In this document: piece after piece, positions 52,150-60,876 of the stretch
Layout: each line of letters opens with the position of its first letter
Numbering within the stretch: position 1 is the stretch's first letter
NCBI RefSeq assembly: GCF_025947185.1
Contig: NZ_CP110001.1
Coordinates: 1,922,001 to 1,986,000, forward strand
Length of the DNA stretch: 64,000 bases
Direction: 5' to 3'
DNA from: Flavobacterium sp. N2038
Lineage (GTDB): Bacteria; Bacteroidota; Bacteroidia; Flavobacteriales; Flavobacteriaceae
Notes under the pieces: model-generated
Database searches by the model: none
The model's input: the letters and a program-made list of their open reading frames with translations, nothing else
Told to the model about the DNA's origin: nothing
Translations under genes and position numbers: made by a program

Positions 52150-52157
52150 CAAATTTA
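52150..52157 (-). promoter_or_regulatory. -7 element for the 62-aa membrane protein
   Basis: The minus strand reads TAAATTTG, 19 bp before the start codon at 52131. Confidence 0.5.
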
Positions 52158-52213
52158 GAGAATTGTATATGAATAGTTGCTAATTTGCCACTTCATTTAA
52201 TCAATAAAAAATC

Positions 52214-52594
52214 ATGAAGAAACAACTTGATGCAGTTACTGAATTTCATACTGCTTTTAGAATAGGTCATAGCCAAAGTCCAATTGCTGATTTGGGTGCA
52301 ACAAAAAAAATGCTTCGTTATAATTTGATGAAAGAAGAAAATGAAGAATATCTTGAAGCAGTTCAGAATAATGATTTAGTTGAAATCGCTGATGCACTGG
52401 GCGATATGATGTATATTTTGTGCGGAACTATTATTGAACATGGTTTACAGGATAAAATTGAAGCTGTTTTTGATGAGATTCAACGTAGTAATATGAGTAA
52501 GCTTGGAGAAGACGGGCAGCCGATATATCGTGAAGATGGTAAAGTAATGAAAGGGCCTAATTATTTTAAACCCGATTTTTCGAAGTTACTATAA
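52214..52594 (+). CDS. MazG-like nucleoside triphosphate pyrophosphohydrolase
   Basis: 126 aa. The all-alpha NTP-PPase motif is visible as KEENEEYLEAVQNNDLVEIADALGDMMYILCG (EExxE ... ExxD). It hydrolyses NTP or dNTP to the monophosphate plus pyrophosphate, probably to clean the nucleotide pool. The conserved tail GPNYFKPDFSKLL is shared with phage and bacterial members. Confidence 0.9.
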   Translation: MKKQLDAVTEFHTAFRIGHSQSPIADLGATKKMLRYNLMKEENEEYLEAVQNNDLVEIADALGDMMYILCGTIIEHGLQDKIEAVFDEIQRSNMSKLGEDGQPIYREDGKVMKGPNYFKPDFSKLL

Positions 52595-52598
52595 TAGA

Positions 52599-52631
52599 AA
52601 ACCCGACAGGTTTTTGAAACCTGTTGGGTTT
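52599..52631 (+). terminator. Bidirectional terminator between the NTP-PPase gene and ilvE
   Basis: AAACCCGACAGGTTT, loop TTG, AAACCTGTTGGGTTT: 15 bp with one G-T pair, between convergent genes. Confidence 0.85.
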
Positions 52632-52652
52632 GTGTTATAAATTTAGTTGGAA

Positions 52653-53723
52653 TTACTGAACCTTAACAGTCCATCCATAAGTATCTTCAGAAAGCTTGTT
52701 TTGAAGACTTGTTAGTTTTTCTTTCAAGAATGAAGCGTATGAATTCTCGATTGGAGCCATTTCATAATATTCACCTTTATATGAGAATCCTTTAATAACG
52801 CTGATAACTGCTGCAGTACCAGCTCCAAAGATTTCTTTTAAAGATCCGTTTTTAGCTGCTTCAACTAATTCTGAAACAATAACCGGACGAACTTCAACAT
52901 TTAGACCTTCTTTTTCTGCCATTGCAATTAAACTTTTTCTGGTAATACCATCCAAAATTCTTTCGCTTGTTGGAGCAGTCATTAAAGTATCATTAATTCT
53001 AAAGAAAACGTTCATTGTTCCAGCTTCCTCTAGTTTAGTGTGTGTAGCATCGTCAGTCCAGATAACTTGTTGGAAACCGTCTTTGTTTGCTAAGTTAGTT
53101 GGGTAAAACTGTGCAGCATAGTTCCCTGCTGCTTTTGCAGCACCAATTCCGCCATTTGCAGCTCTACTGTAATGCTCTGCAATAATTACTTTTACTTCGC
53201 CTCCATAATATGATTTTGCAGGAGAAAGTAAGATCATGAATTTATATTCGTCAGAAGGGTTTGCAATAACTCCTGGTCCTGTAGCAATCATAAAAGGACG
53301 GATGTACATACTTGCTCCGTTTCCTCTTTGAATCCATTCCTGATCAATCTTTAATAATTCATTTAAACCTTCCATAAATACATCTTCCGGAACTTCTGGC
53401 ATAGCCATACGTACAGCAGAATTGTTGAAACGTTTATAATTTTCATCAGGTCTGAATAACCAAACATCATTGTTCTCATCTTTATAAGCTTTCATTCCTT
53501 CAAAAATGGCTTGTCCATAATGGAAGACTTTTGAAGATGGATCCATTAAAATTGGAGCATATGGCTTAATGACCGGAGTCTGCCACTGTCCGTTTTTATA
53601 ATCACATTCTAATAAATGGTCTGTAAATACAGCACCAAAGCTTAAGTTTTCAAAGTCTACAGAGCTTATCTTAGAAGAAGTAGCTTTTCTGATTTCAATT
53701 TTGCTTGTTTGAGTTGTACTCAT
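52653..53723 (-). CDS. ilvE: Branched-chain-amino-acid aminotransferase
   Basis: 356 aa from the ATG at 53723 (MSTTQTSKIEIRKATSSKI). A longer frame to 53813 would begin on top of the -7 element. Fold type IV PLP enzyme: IRPFMIATGPGVIANPSDEYKF, GGIGAAKAAGNYAAQFYP with the PLP Lys, and LEEAGTMNVFFRINDTLMT. It makes or degrades Leu, Ile and Val. Confidence 0.95.
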   Translation of the reverse strand: MSTTQTSKIEIRKATSSKISSVDFENLSFGAVFTDHLLECDYKNGQWQTPVIKPYAPILMDPSSKVFHYGQAIFEGMKAYKDENNDVWLFRPDENYKRFNNSAVRMAMPEVPEDVFMEGLNELLKIDQEWIQRGNGASMYIRPFMIATGPGVIANPSDEYKFMILLSPAKSYYGGEVKVIIAEHYSRAANGGIGAAKAAGNYAAQFYPTNLANKDGFQQVIWTDDATHTKLEEAGTMNVFFRINDTLMTAPTSERILDGITRKSLIAMAEKEGLNVEVRPVIVSELVEAAKNGSLKEIFGAGTAAVISVIKGFSYKGEYYEMAPIENSYASFLKEKLTSLQNKLSEDTYGWTVKVQ

Positions 53724-53810
53724 AATTATGTGTTTTTTGTCTAATTTGTATTCCTGACTCAGATAAAAATCTAACGTAATGATCTGATGAAGAATAGGTT
53801 TTCTTAAATG

Positions 53811-53818
53811 CAAAATTA
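53811..53818 (-). promoter_or_regulatory. ilvE: -7 element for ilvE
   Basis: The minus strand reads TAATTTTG, leaving a leader of about 85 nt. No riboswitch or leader peptide was recognised. Confidence 0.45.
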
Positions 53819-53973
53819 CGGAAAAATATATAATTTACTTGGTAAAACTGCATTAATTCCTGTGTTTAATTGAGATTTGTTTATCTTATAATAAACCTAA
53901 AATTTTGGCTAAGTTTTATAAAGAATTTATGAAAAAACTGTCATTTTTTAAGGCTTTACGCATTTGTTTTGAT

Positions 53974-53981
53974 TAAATTTG
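53974..53981 (+). promoter_or_regulatory. mnmD: -7 element for mnmD
   Basis: TAAATTTG ends 10 bp before the ATG at 53991, so the transcript would be nearly leaderless unless the GTG at 54036 is the start. Confidence 0.5.
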
Positions 53982-53990
53982 GCGTCTAAA

Positions 53991-54701
53991 ATGGACTGGA
54001 AATCAGTAAATCTCCATTGTAAATTTCGAAAAATTGTGAAAAGAGAAATAATTAAGACGCTAGATGGCTCAACAACAATTCATTTGGAAGAATGGAATGA
54101 GAGTTATCATTCAAAACACGGAGCAATTCAGGAAGCGAAGCATGTATTTATTAAAAACGGATTGTCATTATTTGAGGCAAATCCGGTTTCGATTTTAGAA
54201 ATTGGCTTTGGTACTGGATTAAATGCTTTTATTACTTTTTTAGAATCAGAACAAAAAAAGCAAAGAATCGATTACGTTGGTGTAGAAGCATATCCTGTAA
54301 ATGCAGAAGAGGTTTTGGCAATGAATTATGTGGCAGAATTGGAAGCGGAACATTATTCTCCGGTTTTTAAAAAAATGCACGAAAGCGAATGGAATAAGAA
54401 AATTGAAATTAGTGCGGATTTCTCGTTAACCAAAAGAAAACAATTTTTTGATGAAATTGACGATTATGAAATTTTTGATTTGATTTACTTTGATGCCTTT
54501 GGATATCGCGTGCAGCCGGAGTTATGGAGTACCGAAATTTTTCAAAAAATGTACAATAGTTTAAAGCCTAATGGAGTTTTAGTAACATATGCTGCAAGGG
54601 GAGTTGTTAAAAGAAGTATGATTTCAGTTGGATTTACAGTCGAAAAATTGGCAGGCCCTCCCGGAAAACGTGAAATGTTTAGAGCTTTTAAAAAGTTATA
54701 G
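53991..54701 (+). CDS. mnmD: tRNA 5-methylaminomethyl-2-thiouridine methyltransferase MnmD
   Basis: 236 aa from the ATG at 53991. An in-frame GTG at 54036 would give MKREIIKTLDGSTTIHLEEW, the way I recall family members starting, and is a good alternative. The SAM motif ILEIGFGTGLNAFITFL and the block IYFDAFGYRVQPELWSTEIF are those of DUF752/MnmD, with no FAD domain (MnmC2 only). It completes mnm5s2U in the tRNA wobble position. Confidence 0.9.
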   Translation: MDWKSVNLHCKFRKIVKREIIKTLDGSTTIHLEEWNESYHSKHGAIQEAKHVFIKNGLSLFEANPVSILEIGFGTGLNAFITFLESEQKKQRIDYVGVEAYPVNAEEVLAMNYVAELEAEHYSPVFKKMHESEWNKKIEISADFSLTKRKQFFDEIDDYEIFDLIYFDAFGYRVQPELWSTEIFQKMYNSLKPNGVLVTYAARGVVKRSMISVGFTVEKLAGPPGKREMFRAFKKL

Positions 54702-54813
54702 ATTAGCTATTTAGAATAATTCTACATTGATATATGTGCAGTAAGAAAACGTATTCGGTTATAAAGTTTTTAAAAAAATAAGTTAAAAATAATCTTTATA
54801 TAGCATATTTGTT

Positions 54814-54821
54814 TAAATTTG
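54814..54821 (+). promoter_or_regulatory. -7 element for the 65-aa protein
   Basis: TAAATTTG 46 bp before the ATG at 54868. -33 box unclear. Confidence 0.45.
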
Positions 54822-54867
54822 GTGCGAGTTTAAAAATATAGATAACCCCCGAAAATCTTATTTTATT

Positions 54868-55065
54868 ATGTCAAAAATGATGTTTGATTACACGAAATCA
54901 ATACTTGAGAGAGTAAGTTTCGATCCGATACTTTTCTGTAAAGAATTAGAAAAAGCTATCAAAACACTGTTACCTTATGAAATGGAACAATTGCAAGAAT
55001 GGTTGTTAAATTTTATAATTGAGAAACCAGAATTAAAACAAAGTCTACTACTAATTAAAGTATAG
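54868..55065 (+). CDS. Small conserved-type hypothetical protein, 65 aa
   Basis: Soluble and helical: MSKMMFDYTKSILERVSFDP, with a Leu-rich second half (LPYEMEQLQEWLLNFI). It has its own -7 element and a terminator beginning at its stop codon, so it is a real short transcription unit. Similar proteins occur widely in Flavobacteriia as far as I recall; no function is known. Confidence 0.75.
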   Translation: MSKMMFDYTKSILERVSFDPILFCKELEKAIKTLLPYEMEQLQEWLLNFIIEKPELKQSLLLIKV

Positions 55066-55093
55066 AAAAAAGGAGCCAATTGGCTCCTTTTTT
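55066..55093 (+). terminator. Perfect palindromic terminator between the small gene and oxyR
   Basis: AAAAAAGGAGCCAATTGGCTCCTTTTTT, bidirectional, between convergent genes. Confidence 0.95.
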
Positions 55094-55096
55094 ATT

Positions 55097-56038
55097 TTAT
55101 TTCTTTTGTAGTGGACTAATGATTTGAACATTTTGAAAAACAATGGCTCCTTTTACTACTCCGGAGATTGTAGATCTTAATGCATCAATGATTTGCATTT
55201 TTAATTCGCTTTTAGGGTAGATTAAGCTTACCTCACGAGCGGGTTTTGGTTCCTTAAAATTACGCAGTTTTAGTTTATCGGATTCTTTTAGATCTAAGGT
55301 GTGCAAATACGGAAGTAATGTTGTACCAAGACCTTCGTCGGCTAATTTAATTAAGGTTTCAAAACTTCCACTTTGAATCTGAAAATTATTTTGTTCGATA
55401 TCAGTCCCGTTTTTACATAAATTTAAAATTCCGTCTCTAAAACAATGCCCGTCCTGTAAAAGTAAAATTTCATTTAGGTTTAAATCCGTCACCTCAATTT
55501 CTTCTTTCTGAAAACTGGCGTGGTGCTCAGGAATATAAGCTACAAAAGGCTCAAAATAAAGAACAATTTCCTTGATTTTTTCATCTTCAAGAGGCGTTGC
55601 GGCAATGGCAGCATCAAGATGACCATTTTTTAATTTTACAATAATTTCATCAGTATTAAGCTCCTCAATTAAGAGCTTAACTTTTGGATATTTTTTAATA
55701 AAATTATTAAGAAACATAGGTAAAAGCGTTGGCATAATGGTCGGGATAATACCCAAACGGAATTCACCACCAATAAAACCTTTTTGTTGTTCTACAATAT
55801 CTTTAATTCTATCAGCTTCGTTTACGATATTTTTGGCTTGATTTACAATTTTTTGGCCAATATCAGTAAGCTGAATTGGTTTTTTGCTTCGATCAAAAAT
55901 TAAAATATTAAGTTCTTCTTCAATTTTCTGAATTTGCATACTTAAGGTTGGCTGCGTTACAAAGCATTTTTCGGCAGCAAGGGTAAAATTCTTATGTTCG
56001 GCAACTGCTAATACATATTGTAGTTGTGTTATAGTCAT
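55097..56038 (-). CDS. oxyR: Hydrogen peroxide-inducible activator OxyR (LysR family)
   Basis: 313 aa. N-terminal LysR helix-turn-helix (NFTLAAEKCFVTQPTLSMQIQKIEEELN). The redox pair is C199 in GHCFRD and C208 in LNLCK, the same spacing and numbering as in the E. coli protein. Oxidation to a disulfide switches it on. It is divergent from dps with overlapping promoter region, a classical target. Confidence 0.95.
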   Translation of the reverse strand: MTITQLQYVLAVAEHKNFTLAAEKCFVTQPTLSMQIQKIEEELNILIFDRSKKPIQLTDIGQKIVNQAKNIVNEADRIKDIVEQQKGFIGGEFRLGIIPTIMPTLLPMFLNNFIKKYPKVKLLIEELNTDEIIVKLKNGHLDAAIAATPLEDEKIKEIVLYFEPFVAYIPEHHASFQKEEIEVTDLNLNEILLLQDGHCFRDGILNLCKNGTDIEQNNFQIQSGSFETLIKLADEGLGTTLLPYLHTLDLKESDKLKLRNFKEPKPAREVSLIYPKSELKMQIIDALRSTISGVVKGAIVFQNVQIISPLQKK

Positions 56039-56058
56039 TTTGATAGTAATTTTTGATG

Positions 56059-56118
56059 CAAAAATAAGAAAATATAATTTTTTTTTATAATTTTTTTGAA
56101 GAAGTTCCCTTAAATTTG
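56059..56118. promoter_or_regulatory. Divergent oxyR / dps promoter region
   Basis: oxyR: TATTTTTG on the minus strand at 56066-56059. dps: TAAATTTG on the plus strand at 56111-56118, about 30 bp before its ATG. The dps promoter has no well-spaced -33 TTG, which fits activation by OxyR bound in the AT-rich middle. Confidence 0.65.
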
Positions 56119-56147
56119 TAGTAAACTTAGTTATAAAAAAGAAGATT

Positions 56148-56627
56148 ATGAAAACAAATATTTTAGGATTACCTGTAAAAGAATCAGAGTTATTAGTAAA
56201 AGAATTAAATGTTTTATTGTCTAATTTTCAAGTATATTATCAAAATTTGAGAGGAATTCACTGGAATATTCGTGGAAAACGTTTCTTTGATTTACACGTG
56301 AAATTTGAAGAATTATACACAGATGCTCAATTAAAAATAGATATGATAGCCGAAAGAGTTTTAACAATAGGAGGAACTCCATTACATACGTTTGAAGATT
56401 ATATCAAAAACAACAAATTAGCTGTTGGAAAAAATATTTCAAATGACGAAAAAGCAGTTCATTTGATTGTGAATTCATTATCAGATTTGTTAAAAATTGA
56501 GAGAGAAATACTGAATCAATCTGCCGAAATCAATGATGAAGGAACAAATTCTATGATGAGTGACTTCATTGCAGAGCAGGAAAAAACAATTTGGATGATG
56601 AATGCATGGCTTGAAGAAGAGCTTTAA
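56148..56627 (+). CDS. dps: Dps-family ferritin-like DNA-protection protein
   Basis: 159 aa. The ferroxidase residues sit in GIHWNIRGKRFFDLHVKFEELYTDAQLKIDMIAERVLTIGG (H, D, E pattern of the Dps dimer interface). The 12-mer stores iron and removes peroxide. Divergent from oxyR. Confidence 0.95.
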   Translation: MKTNILGLPVKESELLVKELNVLLSNFQVYYQNLRGIHWNIRGKRFFDLHVKFEELYTDAQLKIDMIAERVLTIGGTPLHTFEDYIKNNKLAVGKNISNDEKAVHLIVNSLSDLLKIEREILNQSAEINDEGTNSMMSDFIAEQEKTIWMMNAWLEEEL

Positions 56628-56648
56628 TGTTTTGTCTATGAAAGAATT

Positions 56649-56686
56649 AAAAGCAGAATTGTCGTTTTAGATAATTCTGCTTTTTT
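56649..56686 (+). terminator. Terminator after dps
   Basis: AAAAGCAGAATT pairs with AATTCTGCTTTT, followed by a T-run. Confidence 0.9.
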
Positions 56687-56725
56687 ATTTATGTTAAATT
56701 TCTATAAAATTTTTTGCTTCACGCT

Positions 56726-56754
56726 TTGATTTTATTTGTTTAACGCTATTTTTG
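56726..56754 (+). promoter_or_regulatory. Promoter of a nearly leaderless transcript
   Basis: TTG at 56726-56728, 18 bp, then the perfect TATTTTTG at 56747-56754. The ATG of the next gene at 56760 lies where transcription should start. Confidence 0.65.
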
Positions 56755-56759
56755 CCTCA

Positions 56760-57044
56760 ATGAAATTAGTTGCCCGCATATTATTATTCATATTCATTGC
56801 TTTCTTATCGACGCCTACCATTGTAACGTTGATTAAGAAAAACAGTGATACGTCTATATTTTTCAGTTTTTCTGAAGAGGAGCACTCGCATAAAGAACTT
56901 AAGGCAGCTGTTTATCCGGCAATACTTCAACATGAAGTAATAATGCCCGTTTATATTGAAAAAAAGACTATAGTGTCTGAAAATATTGTAAAACTGGACA
57001 ATATTTCTCCAAGCATATTTGCTCCCCCTCCCAACTTGGCATAA
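56760..57044 (+). CDS. Small exported or membrane-anchored protein, 94 aa
   Basis: Starts at the ATG at 56760; a TTG upstream at 56736 falls inside the promoter. N-terminal hydrophobic helix (LVARILLFIFIAFLSTPTIVTLI), then an acidic/His segment SFSEEEHSHKELK and a tail ending FAPPPNLA. It lies 82 bp before the SulP transporter on the same strand, so it may be part of that anion or bicarbonate module. Function unknown. Confidence 0.7.
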   Translation: MKLVARILLFIFIAFLSTPTIVTLIKKNSDTSIFFSFSEEEHSHKELKAAVYPAILQHEVIMPVYIEKKTIVSENIVKLDNISPSIFAPPPNLA

Positions 57045-57126
57045 TACTTCCGATTATTTTGAACCTGAACTGCATTTTGAATAAGTGCGGTTACTCTTTA
57101 ATGAATAATTTTTTTAGTATTGTGTT

Positions 57127-58776
57127 ATGACAAAAAAAATCAATCTTTTTGCTAACCTTAAATCTGATTTTGCTTCAGGTTTAGTGGTTTTCTTGGTGGC
57201 TCTTCCATTGTGTTTAGGTATTGCAATGGCATCTGGAGCGCCGTTATTTTCTGGAATTATTGCGGGTGTTGTTGGTGGTATAGTAGTTGGATATCTGAGC
57301 CAGTCGCATATTAGTGTTTCCGGACCAGCTGCCGGATTAACAGCAATTATATTAACAGCAATTACCGATTTTGGTGCTTTTGATGTGTTTTTACTGTCAG
57401 TATTTATTGCAGGATTAATTCAATTGGCGTTAGGGTTTTTAAAAGCCGGAAGTATCTCTAATTATTTTCCAACTAATGTTATTGAGGGAATGCTTGCAGG
57501 TATCGGAATTATTATCATTCTGAAACAAATACCGCACGCTTTTGGGTATGATGCTGATTTTGAAGGAGATCAGGCGTTTATTCAAAATGATGGCAGCAAC
57601 TCTTTTTCGTTCTTGTTTGATATCTTAAATCATATTCAGCTTGGAGCTGTTGTTGTTTCATTAGTTTCGTTGGTAATATTAATTTCCTGGGATAAAGTTT
57701 CTTTTTTAAAGAAATTAAAACTGGTACCCGGAGCTCTTGTGGCTGTTATAGTGGGTGTATTGCTTAATGAGTTTTTTGTTTCAACAGGAAGTTCTTTGGC
57801 AATTGCAAATGAGCATTTGGTTTCCTTACCGGTTCCAAAATCTTTTGATGAATTTAAAGCAATCATTGTTACGCCAAATTTTTCGGCAGTTACAAATCCT
57901 CAGGTTTGGGTTGTTGCAGTTACAATTGCTATAGTTGCTTCTATTGAAACACTTTTGTGTATTGAAGCTTCAGACAGAATGGATGTTCAAAAGCGTTATA
58001 CTGATACAAATGTTGAGCTTAGAGCACAAGGTATTGGAAATATAATAAGTTCGCTTTTAGGAGGTTTACCAATGACATCTGTTGTGGTAAGATCATCAGC
58101 AAATAATAATGCTGGTGCAAAATCTAAAATGTCAGCGATTATTCACGGTGTACTTTTGTTAATCAGTGTTTTATCTGTTCCGGCCATTTTGAACAAGATT
58201 CCGTTGGCAACATTAGCAACCGTTTTAATTTTAGTAGGTTATAAATTAGCCAAACCAGCAACTTTTATGCATTTCTGGGAAAAGGGTAAATATCAATTTA
58301 TTCCTTTTATTGCAACTTTGGTCTTTGTTGTTGCAACAGATTTGCTAAAAGGTGTTGCGTTGGGTATTATCATAAGTATTATTTTTGTTTTAAGAGGAAA
58401 TTTAAAACGCGCTTACAACTTTAAAAAGGAAGAATACGAAGATGGAGACATTATTCATATTGATCTGGCACAAGAAGTTTCGTTTTTGAATAAAGCGGCT
58501 ATCAAGCAAACTTTGAACGAAATTCCAGAGAACTCAAAAGTGATTATCAATGCTCATGATACAGAGTATATTGCTCATGATGTTTTGGATTTAATTCGCG
58601 AGTTTAAAGAAACTCGTGCTATTGATGATAATATTAAAGTGAAACTTAAAGGTTTTAAAGAAGCATACGATTTAGAGAATACTCCCGAAAATAATAATCA
58701 TGTTACTATCGAGCATTATTATGATGTTTCCAAAAGGGCTTTGGTGAAAAAAGAAACATTAAAAGAAGAGTTTTAA
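57127..58776 (+). CDS. SulP-family anion transporter, probable bicarbonate importer
   Basis: 549 aa. About 10-12 helices with the family motif QSHISVSGPAAGLTAI and PFIATLVFVVATDLLKG. The C-terminal 110 residues are STAS-like (HIDLAQEVSFLNKAAIKQTLNEIP). SulP carriers move sulfate or bicarbonate with sodium. The beta-carbonic anhydrase gene starts 116 bp downstream, which argues for bicarbonate. Confidence 0.88.
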   Translation: MTKKINLFANLKSDFASGLVVFLVALPLCLGIAMASGAPLFSGIIAGVVGGIVVGYLSQSHISVSGPAAGLTAIILTAITDFGAFDVFLLSVFIAGLIQLALGFLKAGSISNYFPTNVIEGMLAGIGIIIILKQIPHAFGYDADFEGDQAFIQNDGSNSFSFLFDILNHIQLGAVVVSLVSLVILISWDKVSFLKKLKLVPGALVAVIVGVLLNEFFVSTGSSLAIANEHLVSLPVPKSFDEFKAIIVTPNFSAVTNPQVWVVAVTIAIVASIETLLCIEASDRMDVQKRYTDTNVELRAQGIGNIISSLLGGLPMTSVVVRSSANNNAGAKSKMSAIIHGVLLLISVLSVPAILNKIPLATLATVLILVGYKLAKPATFMHFWEKGKYQFIPFIATLVFVVATDLLKGVALGIIISIIFVLRGNLKRAYNFKKEEYEDGDIIHIDLAQEVSFLNKAAIKQTLNEIPENSKVIINAHDTEYIAHDVLDLIREFKETRAIDDNIKVKLKGFKEAYDLENTPENNNHVTIEHYYDVSKRALVKKETLKEEF

Positions 58777-58892
58777 AAAATAAATAAATTATACTATTTC
58801 TATAACGTGTGGACTGTCAAAATTTGGGTAACTTTACAGTAATCTATTTGATAGGTCTAAATACATAGAAATACTATTCAAAAAACAAAAAA

Positions 58893-59528
58893 ATGAAAGA
58901 ATTTTATAAGCAGTTATTAGAAAACAATAAAAAGTGGGTAGAAACTTCATTAGCAAAAGATCCTAATTATTTTGCTGATTTGGCAAAAGGACAACAGCCA
59001 CCATTATTATGGATTGGATGCTCTGACAGTCGTGTTCCTGCAAACGAAATTGTTGGTGCAAAACCTGGAGAAGTTTTTGTTCACAGAAATATTGCAAATA
59101 TGGTAGTACATTCTGATATGAATATGCTAAGCGTTTTGGATTATGCGGTAAATGTTTTAAAAATTAAACATATTATTGTTTGCGGACATTACGGTTGTGG
59201 TGGTGTAAAAGCAGCAATGGGGAATCAATCTGTTGGAATTATCGACAACTGGATTCGTCACATTAAAGATGAGTACCGTTTGCATGATAAATATTTAAAT
59301 TCAATTGAGGACGAAACAGAGCGTTTTAACGCCTTTGTTGAAATTAATGCTAAAGAGCAAGTTTACAATTTGGCTAAAACTTCAATCGTTCAGGGAGCCT
59401 GGAAAAATGGACAGGACCTAATGCTGCACGGTTGGGTTTACGGTTTAAATTCTGGTTTTGTAACCGATTTAAATGTAACAATTAGTTCGAACGATGAATT
59501 AGATTCAGTTTATCAGTTAGATTTATAA
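58893..59528 (+). CDS. Beta-class carbonic anhydrase
   Basis: 211 aa. Zinc ligands C43 (GCSDSRVPA), H99 and C102 (VCGHYGCGG), with the D45/R47 dyad. It interconverts carbon dioxide and bicarbonate in the cytosol. It pairs with the SulP carrier for bicarbonate supply to carboxylases. Confidence 0.95.
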   Translation: MKEFYKQLLENNKKWVETSLAKDPNYFADLAKGQQPPLLWIGCSDSRVPANEIVGAKPGEVFVHRNIANMVVHSDMNMLSVLDYAVNVLKIKHIIVCGHYGCGGVKAAMGNQSVGIIDNWIRHIKDEYRLHDKYLNSIEDETERFNAFVEINAKEQVYNLAKTSIVQGAWKNGQDLMLHGWVYGLNSGFVTDLNVTISSNDELDSVYQLDL

Positions 59529-59535
59529 TAGAAAT

Positions 59536-59568
59536 AAAAAATCGCCTTTAATTAAGGCGATTTTTTTT
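59536..59568 (+). terminator. Terminator after carbonic anhydrase
   Basis: AAAAAATCGCCTT pairs with AAGGCGATTTTTT around TAATT, followed by T. Its end touches the stop codon of the convergent LETM1-related gene. Confidence 0.9.
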
Positions 59569-60769
59569 ATTCATTTTCATCCAGATTTTCGTTAAAAGCG
59601 GATGGTAACATCGTTGGGATAAACTTTATGAGTATAGGCAATAATAAACTGCCGCCCGGAAGTAAAAATATAGTCAGCGACGGAATTGTTTTGCAAATAT
59701 CCAAAAGCTGTTTTTTTACTTTTTTCTTTTCTTTGGCATCCAGATCTCTGGTAGTAGAATAAGCCAAAAGAACCATTAATTCTTTACTCTGAACAATTTC
59801 TTTTACCAGTCTGTTTTTGTTTCTTATGATCAGTTTTACAACCGTGTGGGTCATTTGATCATAAAAGTGTTTCACCGGATTGGAATAGTTAAAGTACGGA
59901 ATTTTCTTTTTATGAGTAGTTATAAAATCATTTGTCGTTGCAATACTTTTGGCTACAAATTCATCAGTGACATGCATCATAGAACCTAGTGAATATAAAA
60001 AATAAGCCTCTTCATTTTCTACAACACCATCGCTCCATAGAGCCATTCCTGCCATATCTATTAAATAATATTGTTCTAATTTATTGCTAAAATGTTCTAG
60101 TTGTAATGTTTCTAAAGTTTCAACAGTAACCTTAGAAAATTTAGAATAGCGTATTGAAGCTTCAAATAGTTTTATTAATAAATCATCGTGCTGTGATTTT
60201 ATGGTTTTGGTTTTTAATGCCAAACCAACAATACCAAGAACGGTTTCTTCAATTCGTTTTAAATATTTTTCAGGAATATGACCATGTTCTAAATACTGCC
60301 TAAATGCTAAAACGTCAATAAATAATAAAGCATTAGTCACCAAATGAGAAAAGTTTTTACTAATAATACTGTCATTAGTCTGAACTCTCTGGTCAATGAT
60401 ATTTTCTAATGAAAGAGAAGGAGTGTCTTTTGGAAGTAAAATTTTAAATAAACTAAATCCTTCAGGATTCATTTCTTTATAGAATTTTAAGACTTCTGAA
60501 ATAAAGTTATTGGGTTCAGAATTTCTTTTTTCTAAACAAAAAACATGGTATAAGGTATTTAATAAGGCAACTTTAGAAATTTCGGTTTTAAACCAGCCTT
60601 TTATCGGAATTGGAATTTGTGAATCAATTGCAATGATATGACCGTAAATGAATCCGGTTTCTCTCACTTTATAATAGAACGAATCTGCAGTTTCAAAAGG
60701 AATTGCTTCTGAATACTTTTGCTCGCTAAAAAACTTATCTATCCAGCCTGATGCCGATGCGTTAATCAT
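59567..60769 (-). CDS. LETM1-related membrane-associated protein
   Basis: 400 aa. The C-terminal segment KKQLLDICKTIPSLTIFLLP ... LPILIKFIPTMLPSAF (about 345-395) is the LETM1 membrane motif. The middle carries a TerB-like helical stretch (DMAGMALWSDGVVENEEAYFLYSLGSMM). The name LETM1-related biofilm-associated protein is used for Flavobacteria homologues. No partner is seen; role is uncertain (ion homeostasis or envelope). Confidence 0.85.
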   Translation of the reverse strand: MINASASGWIDKFFSEQKYSEAIPFETADSFYYKVRETGFIYGHIIAIDSQIPIPIKGWFKTEISKVALLNTLYHVFCLEKRNSEPNNFISEVLKFYKEMNPEGFSLFKILLPKDTPSLSLENIIDQRVQTNDSIISKNFSHLVTNALLFIDVLAFRQYLEHGHIPEKYLKRIEETVLGIVGLALKTKTIKSQHDDLLIKLFEASIRYSKFSKVTVETLETLQLEHFSNKLEQYYLIDMAGMALWSDGVVENEEAYFLYSLGSMMHVTDEFVAKSIATTNDFITTHKKKIPYFNYSNPVKHFYDQMTHTVVKLIIRNKNRLVKEIVQSKELMVLLAYSTTRDLDAKEKKKVKKQLLDICKTIPSLTIFLLPGGSLLLPILIKFIPTMLPSAFNENLDENE

Positions 60770-60876
60770 TAACTTTAATTTGAGGCTACAAAGCTACTTT
60801 TTTTTCTTGTTTAGAATTCACTTTAAATAAAATAACCACTAAATTTTGTGAAAAATAGTGGTTAAAATATGATTTT

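Noticed and set aside
53979..53990. TTG start four codons upstream of the mnmD ATG
   Set aside because: It lies within the -7 promoter element, so it would not be transcribed.
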